Below, in pieces: positions 36,501 through 46,300 of a DNA stretch of 64,000 nt; position 1 is the first letter of the stretch; every line of letters starts with the position of its first letter. Under the pieces are notes generated by a model that saw only the letters and a program-made list of their open reading frames with translations, ran no database searches and had not been told where the DNA came from. Source of the stretch: Adineta steineri (Eukaryota > Rotifera > Eurotatoria > Adinetida > Adinetidae). The stretch lies in the NCBI GenBank assembly GCA_905250115.1, contig CAJNOI010000273.1:3826-67825 (forward strand), read 5' to 3'. The translations under genes and the position numbers were made by a program.

Positions 36501-37465
36501 TTTACCAATTCGAAGAGTGTGGGTAATGATCGTCTTTCTACATCGCATCCACACCCACATCCTCAAGGATGCAGATGGTTGAACTGTGAATTCAATGACA
36601 CATTCTCATTCGCCTTTCCGTGAACCTTCTGAAATTATTTCATAGAAACTATGATGTACGACTTTCGATTATGCATGATTAAACTATTTTATGTTATCAT
36701 TCGGATAAAATATCTAAAATTGAAAAAAAAACTAATTCTAACATTAATTTCTCTTTTATGAATTCTTTGAAATAAGAGACTAACTAGTTTAGTTGGGGGA
36801 ATGTTCGCCGATAAGACTGTCGCCAACAAAACATTCGCCAGTTGTCACAAAACAATATTAATAAAGGATATATGTTAGAGCTCACATTAATGCTATTAGT
36901 ATAGGCATATGATAGCTTACACTCATCAATGTAGCTAAGAAAAGATTTTTAGTCTATATCTAATTCACAATGAAATTGGCAAAAATCTACTGTGCTTTCG
37001 GCAATTAGCAAAATTTCAGGAGATGCGTTGGCGAAAGTCGCATTGGCGAAATTCTAGAATCCACTCGTTTTAACAAAATCATACTCCTTGTTGTTGTTGT
37101 TATTGTTGTTGTTGTTGTTGTTGCTGTTGCTGTTGTTGTTGTTGTTGTTGTTGTTGTAGTTGTCGTTTTTTCTCTTCCAGTTCTCGTCAATAGAACAGTA
37201 GTTGTTACAACAACTGTAATTACAACAATACAGATAATAAAAACTACTATCCAAATTAATCTTCGCTTTCCAGAATGTTCGCATCTAAAATAATAAATTT
37301 TTTTTGATGATTTATTTTTATTCACAATATATACATACAATCTTCTTAATGGTGTTCTATTAGAATTAATTACTGCCGACTAAAATATTCAAAAATAAAA
37401 TAAAATAATTTTCTTTTTATTTAATACATTACTTCATCAGGTCGGATTGTGTTACTCATGCTCAT
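33564..37465 (-). CDS. Kelch copy C: membrane-anchored poly-Thr plus 7-kelch protein
   Basis: Four-exon model: 37465-37433, 37379-37339, 37284-37085 and 34570-33564, closing in frame at 426 aa. Exons 1-2 encode a short cytoplasmic tail (MSMSNTIRPDESAVINSNR). Exon 3 has a strongly hydrophobic segment (LIWIVVFIICIVVITVVV) followed by a stalk of about 28 residues that is nearly pure Thr/Ala, encoded by a GTT/GCT repeat on the plus strand. The donor A|GTATGA is phase 1 and fits the phase-1 acceptor of the kelch exon, giving RWFSTGNM. Seven kelch repeats follow and the stop comes after NSAELY. The predicted protein is type II with an extracellular propeller. The kelch exon and the ~1.7 kb of intron before it are homologous to copies A and B, but the signal-peptide and Cys-rich exons are missing. 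The 2514-nt intron carries two inverted-repeat elements. The weaker alternative is that the kelch exon is an orphaned pseudogene. Confidence 0.6.
35445..36062. mobile_element. 618-bp foldback element with 9-bp target duplication
   Basis: The element is flanked by ATAAATGAG on both sides (35436-35444 and 36063-36071). Its ends are inverted repeats of roughly 110-140 bp built from tandem subrepeats of GACAGTTGAGCCCC and GACAATTGAGCCCC, ending at GATATAGAGAAGA. The homologous introns of copies A and B show the empty site, a single ATAAATGAG-like sequence. The inner ~370 bp has no credible gene. A 9-bp duplication with long inverted repeats points to a non-autonomous Mutator-like or foldback element. 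Confidence 0.88.
36519..36576. repeat. GT-rich/AC-rich short palindrome (family member)
   Basis: AGTGTGGGTAATG faces CATCCACACCCACATCC. The minus-strand head reads CCTTGAGGATGTGGGTGTGG, matching the other dispersed copies. Confidence 0.5.
36795..37065. repeat. Inverted-repeat element made of TTCGCC subrepeats
   Basis: The left arm carries AATGTTCGCCGATAAG, CTGTCGCCAAC and ACATTCGCCAG. The right arm carries the complements (GTTGGCGAAAG, CATTGGCGAAATTC). The arrangement, short subrepeats in opposite orientation around about 150 bp of unrelated DNA, resembles the 618-bp foldback element but with a different unit. No target duplication was clear. It begins about 20 nt downstream of the poly-Thr exon donor. 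Confidence 0.5.
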
Positions 37466-38814
37466 AGTTGTTGTTCTAGTCAAACTCGAATATTTTTATA
37501 ATCTAAAATCGACAAAAAGAACTCTTTTGCCTTTCCAAATTGTTGATGAATATTGATATAATTATAGAAAAAGATAAACTAACTCATTGAATATTTTTTT
37601 TAATATATTTATGAGATTTGATGTTATATTAATTCATTAATTTAAATCAAAATAAAAAACAATATTAAAAACAAGTTTTGACTCATTCTTATTCGAGACG
37701 ATCAAATCTAACTTCAAAATGATATATATTCTTTACTTCTCGTCAATTACATAGAAATTATTTTGCATCCCAATATGTTGTATTTAACATTTTTAGTAGG
37801 ATTCAGTTTTTTTTGAAAAACTTTCCCAGATCTTCATTTTGATGAACACTTTCCTTCTAAAAACAGTACATTTCATAATATCTTCATAATTTTTTTTCGA
37901 TTACTTATCGTTCTCTTCTTTGCATTGCTACGTAATGAATCATTTTTGTAATCATTACTCATTTACCTCATCAATTCGAATGAAACAGGTGAGATAACTG
38001 CTGATCACAGAAAATTAATCTTCGCTTCTCTACCAAAACGACGAGTATGATATCCGGTGAGAATTACATGCAGTAAAATTACATGTTGCTGTTATTGATG
38101 AGTTAAGTAAGAAAGAAATAATAAAAAAATAGAAAAAAATCATAGTCATTATTAATAATTACGTAGTTGTTGTTCTGATGTGTTTTTATCGTTGAAGACG
38201 AAGAAAAAAGTATACAATATGTAGAGCTTGGTAATCAATACTTACTCTAAAAGTGGCACACAGAATAAAAGCATAAAGCTTGAACTCAAAAGTTTTTCCA
38301 TTGTGGCATACAATAGTATGAATTATTAAGTAAAGAATATTCTTCTTGTATTACTTTCGTTATGTTTCATATATAGACGTTGTGAAATAATCGAACGAGA
38401 GTCGATCAAATTTATAGTTACAAATTGAAATGATTCTTTTCTTACTTGTTTTTTAAAATCATGAAACGCATGTTCGTTTGGTATATATACTCATCGACTG
38501 AAATTCCAAGTTTGTTTGTGAAGAGAAAAAAAATGGTTTGAAAATAACAACTTTATTGAATTATATATTTGATGAGTGAAAAAAGAAAAGAAAATGAGAA
38601 CAAAGAAACCATGCTACTTCCTTTTTAACGAAAAAAACATTGCCTCTGGCAGTTAGTTTTAACAAAAAGCTTTAACTAAAAAAATTGTACAGCTCAAAAT
38701 TTCCAACTCATATTTGTTTATTGATGTGGCATGAGTCAAGATGATGAAATTATTCAGTTTACCTCCGCCAACCAAAATTGGTCGAAAATCAGCTTCATCA
38801 AATCGATTGTCATC
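37466..38814. other. Intergenic, with an orphan signal-peptide-like exon
   Basis: No complete gene. On the minus strand 38301-38246 reads MEKLLSSSFMLLFCVPLL and ends at a good donor (GTAAGT). This looks like a signal-peptide first exon, but no matching second exon was found downstream, so it may be a relic. The rest is AT-rich without features. Confidence 0.4.
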
Positions 38815-39014
38815 GGGTGTGGGTGAGGGGTGGATATGGATGTGAGTGTGGGTGTGGATGTACGTGAGGGGTGTGAGTGAGCGTGGGTGTGGGTGAGTGT
38901 AGATCTGAGTGTGAGTGTGCGTGAATGTGGGTATGGGTGTGGATGTGGGTGTGGATGTGGTTGAGGTTAAGAGAAGAGATACTCACATTCGCACCCGCAC
39001 CCACCCTCAAGATT
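38815..39014. repeat. 200-bp GT-rich palindromic array (largest family member)
   Basis: About 150 bp of degenerate (GTGTGG/GTGGAT/GTGAGT)n on the plus strand, a short turn (TTGAGGTTAAGAGAAG), then CACATTCGCACCCGCACCC and CCACCCTCAAGATTTTCCC. On the minus strand the head is AATCTTGAGGGTGGGTGCGG. It abuts the truncated end of the NADAR fragment. Confidence 0.65.
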
Positions 39015-39032
39015 TTCCCTCTGGGAATATTT

Positions 39033-39323
39033 TCATGTATCATGAGTTTGAGCATAATCAAATAATTCTCGACGAGTAGCTAATCCTAAAATATATTTAT
39101 AATGCCTTTTATTTGAAATAAATTTTTGTGCGTGAAAATAATGTTCAGTAGTTGACCAGGAGTATTTATCTAATTGAATTAACGCCAAATAAAAATTACC
39201 AAATTGTCGATATAGCTGATGGTGAGAATAGAAATGAATAGGTGTATTCGTTATATTCTTTCTTTTGTTAAAATCGTGTGTTTTATAATATGTAAAGCTT
39301 TGTTTCTTTCGTTGTTTTTTCAT
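39033..39323 (-). pseudogene. Truncated NADAR-domain (YbiA/DUF1768) gene
   Basis: 96 codons. After a basic N-terminus the family core appears: HHQLYRQFGNFYLALI, then WSTTEHYFHAQKFI, then GLATRRELFDYA. A full NADAR domain is about 150 residues; the second half, with its conserved Trp/Gly block, is missing. The frame stops just before the GT-rich palindrome at 39014. NADAR proteins are N-glycosidases acting on riboflavin intermediates or on ADP-ribosylated guanine. With half the fold gone this copy is probably inactive, unless a distant exon completes it; no donor site is visible before the stop. Confidence 0.65.
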
Positions 39324-40256
39324 GTATTGTACATATGTAAAGAAATATTATTCGAACGCCTATTATAAATATTCAGTAAGAAAGATAAGAATGTTTTTTT
39401 TCATGACGATAGACGCAACAAACATCCTTTTTTCTTTCCATAATTTTTAAAAGTCATAATATTTGAAATATATACGAACGTCTCGGATAAATAGCCAAAT
39501 TTTGAATAATTTAACATATACGTTAATATTTTTGTAAAAACATGTCTGTGCATAGGTTTTGTTTTCATCCATATTCTTACTCTTTACGCGTGTCTTGTTT
39601 ACTCACCCTTGGTCGTTAGTTAAGTAAGATTTTAGAATAATTGGATAATGAAGATTTCTCGTCATGTACAACTATATGCTCAAATAAAGTGAATAAGATA
39701 TTCTACATAATTTATTTATTACTAACTGAGAAAATTTATCAAAACTAAGAAAGGATTTGTCAAATACGTGAAAAAGGGAATCAATCAAGGCATATTATGA
39801 AATTATGTCTTCCAATTTTCCTGTTTTGTCAAAGTCTTCAAACATTTCTGAGAAAATTCGATACTAAAATAATATCAATTATAATCATTGACTTTTTGTA
39901 TTTGTATAATCGATATTTTTAAAAAATCCGAACAAGCTAGCTTCATTTATGCATTTAAAACAATCACCTATATGTATTCGTACTAACAAATGAGTTCTAT
40001 TTCATTTTCGCTTTATTCTATAATATTATCAGTTACATTAGACTTTTTCTCAAGTTATAATATCAAATTAAAAGAATAACTGTTTAACATAGATAATATA
40101 GATAAAAAACAAGCAAAGATCTCCAAGTTACTTGTTAATCATAACACATAGATATTAATTCAATATTATCGTTATATTAAATTCATTTTATTTTATAAAA
40201 ACACAAAGAAAAAAAGAAAAGAATTTACATAATATTCATTTTAAAGATTCACCACT
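39324..40256. other. Intergenic, left arm of a gene palindrome
   Basis: No gene. From about 40005 the sequence is the reverse complement, imperfectly, of 42125 downward, and so forms the outer part of the 40-42 kb inverted repeat. Confidence 0.6.
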
Positions 40257-40496
40257 TTAATTAATATAATGTTGATGAATAGAAGCAGGAATACCAGTTA
40301 TTGGTTGATAATAATTATTACCGATTGGAGTAAAATCAACTTCACGTTCAACATTCAGACGTCCTGTGTATGGATTACGATGAAGTTCAACATCTTGTGT
40401 ATAAATTCCATAACCATAATTACCATAAGTAATAGTTTGATAATCTCTATTCCAACTATTCATTGGACTAATAGCAGCAGTTGATTGAGTAAACAT
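40257..40496 (-). CDS. 79-aa Tyr/Asn-rich protein, left copy
   Basis: Single exon, 79 aa, beginning MFTQSTAAISPMNSW and rich in Tyr, Asn, Gly and Ile (TYGNYGYGIY, TPIGNNYYQPITGIPASIHQ). There is no signal peptide, cysteine or membrane segment. The conserved block DVELHRNPYTGRLNVEREVDF suggests selection on the protein. A TATAAATA box lies on the same strand (40588-40581) about 85 bp before the start, with ACGTCA-type motifs further upstream. I do not recognise the family; it could be structural or intrinsically disordered. Confidence 0.7.
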   Translation of the reverse strand: MFTQSTAAISPMNSWNRDYQTITYGNYGYGIYTQDVELHRNPYTGRLNVEREVDFTPIGNNYYQPITGIPASIHQHYIN

Positions 40497-40580
40497 TTTA
40501 TTAATAATAGTAGAATGTAAAATAAATAATAAGTTTGTATTTGTGTATGAATGTATGAAAATGAGAGAGAAGTGTATGAG

Positions 40581-40648
40581 TATTTATACTATATGATAAT
40601 ACACCTGTATAATAATAATATGAATAAGAACGTCATACTTGTACGTCA
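40581..40648 (-). promoter_or_regulatory. TATA box and CRE-like motifs, left copy
   Basis: Read on the minus strand: TGACGTAC (40648-40641) then TATAAATA (40588-40581), followed by the start at 40496. The same arrangement is present in the right copy. Confidence 0.55.
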
Positions 40649-41487
40649 TCAATGATGTGATATTTATGTTGTACTCCCATTAATGATAAAAATAAATGTT
40701 GTTAAGTGCGATTGAGTCGATGAAGAATATTCGTGAATATACTCAAAAATCATTTCATTTTTATTTTGAAAGAGAAATAACAAACTGAAAGTGAAACGAA
40801 AAAAAATTTGTTTGTGTGATTAAAGATGGTTTAACATTTTCCATAAAAATGTTTACGCAAATAAAAGAAATTATTAGTTAAATGTAAAACTATCGAACAT
40901 CTTAAAAATCGGCTCCCAAAAATATAATAAAATCAATCTTCAGATATTTCGTAAAATGATCAACTTGTAATGCAAATATTTTATTTTATCTCTATGAAAT
41001 TATTTTCATTCTACGAATAATAAATCATAGAATTACGACTGAATATTTTTAAATAAAATTATACCAAATGTAATTTGTTTCACAACTTCATGACCAGGAT
41101 TCACTAAACTTATGTGATTCTGTTTTATTGATTAAAGTTATTTGTCATTATGTGACCCTTACATAACGTTTTAAACAAATTGAAAATAAAAATTAATTAT
41201 GAAAGACTGAGTTGTATGAAACAAAATCTCAGAAATCATTCCAAGTGTGTTGAAACTATTTTATAAAAAAGTCGAATCACTTCGAAGATATATTAATAAT
41301 TAAGTTTTAATCAATATACAGTTGAAACAACATAAGAATTATCAAAATGAATTATTATAATAAATGTAATTAAAATAAAACAATCTTTGAGTATATTCAC
41401 AAATATTCTTCATCGACTCAATCGCACTTAACAACATTTATTTTTATCATTGATGGGATGAGTACAATATAACTATGACATCACTGA

Positions 41488-41558
41488 TGACGTACAACGA
41501 TGACGTACTTATTTATATTATTATTATTATACAGGTGTATTATCATATAGTATAAATA
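41488..41558 (+). promoter_or_regulatory. TATA box and two CRE-like motifs, right copy
   Basis: TGACGTAC occurs twice (41488-41495 and 41501-41508) and TATAAATA at 41551-41558. The start codon is 80 bp further on. CRE-like TGACGT sites bind CREB/ATF-type bZIP factors in animals; binding here is inferred. Confidence 0.55.
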
Positions 41559-41638
41559 CTCATACACTTCTTTCTCATTTTCATACATTCATACAAATAT
41601 AAATTTATTATTCATTACATTTTACTATTATTAACAAA

Positions 41639-41878
41639 ATGTTTACACAACCAATTGCCGCTATTAGTCCAATGAATAACTGGAATAGAGATTATCAAAC
41701 GATTGCTTATGGTAATTATGGTTATGGAATTTATTCACAAGATGTTGAACTTTATCGAAATCCATATACAGGACGAGTTAATGTTGAACGTGAAGTTGAT
41801 TTTACTCCAATCGGTAATAATTACTATCAACCAATAACTGGTATTCCTGCTTCTATTCATCAACATTATATTAATTAA
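41639..41878 (+). CDS. 79-aa Tyr/Asn-rich protein, right copy
   Basis: Single exon, 79 aa, same length and same conserved core (DVELYRNPYTGRVNVEREVD) as the left copy; seven substitutions, mostly conservative and in the first half. The C-terminal half, from VEREVDF onward, is identical in both. Retention of two open copies argues that both are expressed. Function unknown. Confidence 0.7.
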   Translation: MFTQPIAAISPMNNWNRDYQTIAYGNYGYGIYSQDVELYRNPYTGRVNVEREVDFTPIGNNYYQPITGIPASIHQHYIN

Positions 41879-43327
41879 AAATGTTGAATATTGTATAAAT
41901 TCCATTTTCTTTGTATTTTTGTAAAATAAAATGAATTTTGATATAACGAAAATATCGAATCAATATCTATATATTATGATTATAACAAGTAACTTGAATA
42001 TCTTCGCTTATTTTTTATCTATATTATTAATGTCAAATAGTTATTCTTCTAATTTGATATTATAACTTGAGAAAAAGTCTGATGTAACTGATAATATTAT
42101 AGAATAAAATGAAAATGATATATAACCTATATAGGAGATTTTTTTGAGAAACTTTTTCAGAGAATATTCTAGTAGAAATCGATTGTAACTGATTTTATTT
42201 TGAAGAATTATTTTATTTAAAAAAACAGACTGAATAAAGATTTGATTTAAGTATCAACACTAAATTTAATCACCTGAGAATGTGGATGTGAGTTTGCCAA
42301 AGATGATAATCGCACTCTTCCATTGGATTTGTCAGATGTAAATGATATTGGATTTAGTCAGATTCCAAAATGTATTAAATTATTTGAAAAGAATAACATT
42401 AATAAAAATCACATAAACTAAAGTCGAACACCAAGATAGTGAGAATATAATGATCATAAAGAGGACATGATCAGTTGCAGACAATGTGTTTATCCGTTAA
42501 ATCTGCACCTTCTTTTAATTTACACAATATCATTTATTTTTATTTTTAAGTTTTTATAATAATGTATATGTTGAGTGTTTTTTCGACAGTAAAACATTTA
42601 TATAATGACAGACAAAGTTTTATGCTAACAGAACTAATTCTAGTCGAACTAAAGATTTGTTTAAATCGATTATTATCCTATATATAGATTTATGATTGCT
42701 TTTGATCAAAGTTAGACCAGTCAAAATTTTTTCGTTCGAATGAAAAATATTGTACTAAAACTAATAATTCTTGTTAATAACGCACTAGACAAACGAGATC
42801 AATATTTTTTATGTAAATCAAAACATATTAAAAAAAAACTGCTTTGATTTCTACAATCATCAATCGAAGAAAAACAAAAAACCAGAACACGATCTTTAAT
42901 TACTCTGGTCGATAGATAGCTAAAAGAACGATGCAAAATTCCATAAGATTAAGAAAATGAAAAGAAATCACAAGATAAGTTAATGAACCAATAATAAAAA
43001 ACAGAAAACTTAACTATGAGAAAGAAATAACAATTTTTAGCAGATATTAATAGAAGAATTCATACGATGTACGTCTATGTAAGGATCAGAGATATAGGAG
43101 AAAATAAGGTGATTATAGTGAATATCTATTTAGTTGAAGCAGAGTGAATGATACACATAATAGGGTTGAAGAATAGAATTCAGAAGATTTTTGGAATGAC
43201 TGGACTTAAATACAGAAGAATCTTCTTCTAGACATGCATCGAGTATAGTGAAATAGTTTCGAATGCCATTTTGCTTAATGTAAAATATAATCTGTATAAG
43301 TGTCGATATTAGTTGTAAAGCTGCTTT
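41879..43327. other. 3' flank of the right copy and intergenic DNA
   Basis: The first ~250 bp belong to the inverted repeat. The rest is AT-rich and no gene is seen. Confidence 0.5.
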
Positions 43328-46300
43328 TCAATTTACAATTCGATCGTAACTTTGTAGTAATTCATCTGGCCAATTAATAAAATAATTTCGAAGCGTTTGA
43401 CCAAGTTCTTCGTTTGGAAGTGGCAGCGGAACCGGTACTTCATTATTATACACGGTGATAGTATCTTTACCAACTGTAAGAGCAAATCCTTTCATAAAAA
43501 ACATTTTTTTGATAACGGGAAGCCAATGAGGAATTCTTGTGATTAAATAAGCTTCAGCAAGCGTTTTTGCAACATTGTCTGAATCAAGCGTTACGTCTCG
43601 CTTTTCAACGTACTTAGACACACTCCAAACTACATCACACTTCAAGGACCGCATACAAGATAAAGAAGAAAAGATTTTTCTCAATATCCGTTGTATGTTC
43701 CATGCTCCATTTTCTATAGAATCATATATAACGAATATTTTGCTTATAATTTCATTGGTTGCTGCTCTGTCACCCATTACCTCGAGAGCAAAGTATGCAC
43801 TTTCTCTGACTTCATTGTCGGTATCATCAAGTAAACTCACGAGTCTATGAATTACTTCATTCGTTGCCACCTTTTCACGCATTGAACCGAGAGCATCACA
43901 TGCACGTTCTCTGACTTTATTGTCGGGATTATCAAGTAAACTTACGAGTCTATTGATCACTCCATCGGTTGCTGCTTTCTCACCTATTTTTCTGAGAACA
44001 TAACATGCACTTTCTTTGACTTCGTTGCTGGTATTATCGAGTAAACTTGTGAGTTTATGGATCACTTCACTGGTTGCTGCGTTGTCACCCATTTCACCGA
44101 GAACATGACATGCATGTTGTCTGACAGCATTATCAATATTATCAAGTAAACTTGTGAGTCTACGAAGCGCTTCATTTGTTGCTGCTTTGTCACCCATTTC
44201 ACCGAGAGCACAGTACGCACTTCCTCTGACTTCATTGTCAGGATCATCAAGTAAACTTGTGAGTTTATGGATCACTTCACTGGTTGCTGCTTTGCCACCC
44301 ATTGCATCGTGAGCATAACATGCACTGTTTCTGACTTCATTGTCGGGATCATCAAGTAAACTTGTGAGTNNNNNNNNNNCACTGTTTCTGACTTCATTGT
44401 CGGGATCATCAAGTAAACTTGTGAGTCTGTGGATCACTTCATTCGTTGCTGCTTTTACACCCATTATTGAAAGATCCTGAAGCGCACTGTATCTGAGAAA
44501 TCCAGTTGCCTCGAGAAATCCTGTTATGTGTAACTGAATTAAACCTTCGTATGAATATATAATAGGCAAACCAGAAATAAACCAAGACACATTGGATCTT
44601 ATATTAGCATTTCCTTCTGTATATAACTTAATGAATGCGTCAACTATCTCTGGTCGATTCATCAATGATGGGCTCTTTTGCAATGACTTTAAAATTGGAT
44701 GTCTTGGTGTTGCGTACATCGTGCAGACAAAATAATTGATCCATTTGATTATTAAATCTATCGACTCACGATATCTTAGAATGCTTGCGTCACAATCAGC
44801 GTCCTCTAAGCAACAAATGATAACCTGCGCATGCCGTATACCAATTAAATCTAAGGGCTCTTCCAATAACGTCGTCCAGAAAGGGTCTCTGCATTGTATG
44901 TTACTATAGTCGTTAAGAAGACCAGATACAAAACTAAAGATAAATTCGTAGCGTTGATTGTATTTATGAGTTTTAAAGAAATCAGTTGCTTTTTTCTTTT
45001 GAACGCAAGGACCGCTTAATGCGTTTACTAAGTATCGTGCTGCAAAATATTCCTGAAAACTGAGATGAACAAAGTAGTGATTTTTATCTGCTTCAAGACG
45101 GGTGCCAATTGGTTTATAATCTAATGATTTTAAGACGCCTATATTAAGTAAATGTGATTGGTGTTGTAAGGAACATTCAGATTCTTTTAATGCTATTTTT
45201 AGTAATGTAGGAGAAATAATTATACTCTTTCTTTCCATTGCGTTAAAAGCTAAACATTCTAAAAATGTCAATTCTTTATATAAATGTTGATAAACATCTT
45301 CTTTTGTCATTTGATTTGAGGAAATGTTTTGTTTTTCTAAATGTCGTCGACATATCCATTCGATCATTTTATCATAGACAGCTGTTATTGTCAATGTTGT
45401 TGTTTCCGACCAATCAGTATCACACCAAAGACTACAAATCAATTCGAGAGTTACCGGAATGTGAGCGATACCCCAGATTCTTACATTACATCGTAAAAAG
45501 TTCAGTAAGTTTTCGGTTTGAATCGGTGCATTGTGCATTTCACCTTCAGTTCGATCAAAAAACCGTTGCACATATTTGGTAATATTATCATCTGTAAAGC
45601 CTGTAATTTCCATTTGCACATCATATGGCAATGTATTCAAATATGGACGAGACGTTAAAATATGATGCGGAGTTTTGAGTAATTGCTCTAGTAGATATTT
45701 TAGATGCAATGGTATATTTTGAAAAATTTCATCATATCCATCCAAAAGCCAGAGAATTTGGCTGTTATTTAATTCTTCTTTTAGAAGTGTTTCATATTTG
45801 TCAGTCAGATCATGATGAAAATATTCTGTTTTTACAATATCAACCAAAGAATATCTGGCACCTGATGCCAGAGGAGGATATCGCCATTCGGTTAAATTAC
45901 GTAGACGAATAAATACAACTAACTGATATTGTTGCCAAATTGCTCCTATTCCCCACTGATGTGCAACATACTGACAAAATGTTGTTTTTCCTATGCCTGC
46001 TCGTCCAAATACGAGGAGTCTTTTTGTTTGATCTTTGCATGTTTTGAAAATATCTTTTATCTCTACTGGGGTCTTTGTGCCGTAAATTTCCTCAAAAGTA
46101 CCGATTATCTCATCATTGCTGTGTTTAGTATTGAGAAGTTTCTTTTCTTTCTCTTTTTGGTCTTTGGTTTCTACAATAGCTAAATTAATGTAGCTTTGTT
46201 GTATTGGAAAAGACTTAGATGGATTCATGATCAGTTCAATACGACTGTGTTGTTGATATTTTAACTTCATCAATTCAGACAGATATCTCGGTTTAGATTG

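Larger units (their letters stand above)
40005..42125. repeat. Inverted repeat with ~740-bp arms around a 79-aa gene pair
   Basis: The left arm (about 40005-40755) and right arm (about 41385-42125) are inverted copies covering promoter, coding region and 3' flank; they are separated by about 630 bp of non-repeated AT-rich DNA. The coding parts differ at 7 of 79 residues, so the palindrome is old or evolving, not an assembly artefact. Flanking motifs such as GTTGTTAAGTGCGATTGAG are retained in both arms. Confidence 0.85.

Noticed and set aside
36297-36623. Plus-strand 108-codon frame
   Set aside because: Runs through the GT/AC-rich palindrome (giving HPHPHPQG), a translation artefact typical of that repeat.
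38815-39014. CRISPR-like array
   Set aside because: The units are degenerate GT-rich repeats without unique spacers, and the genome is eukaryotic.
38810-39061. His/Thr-rich minus-strand frame (HTHIHTHTH...)
   Set aside because: Direct translation of the GT-rich array, not a metal-binding protein.
45265-46183. Several plus-strand frames opposite the NACHT exon
   Set aside because: Antisense shadows of a well-supported coding exon.
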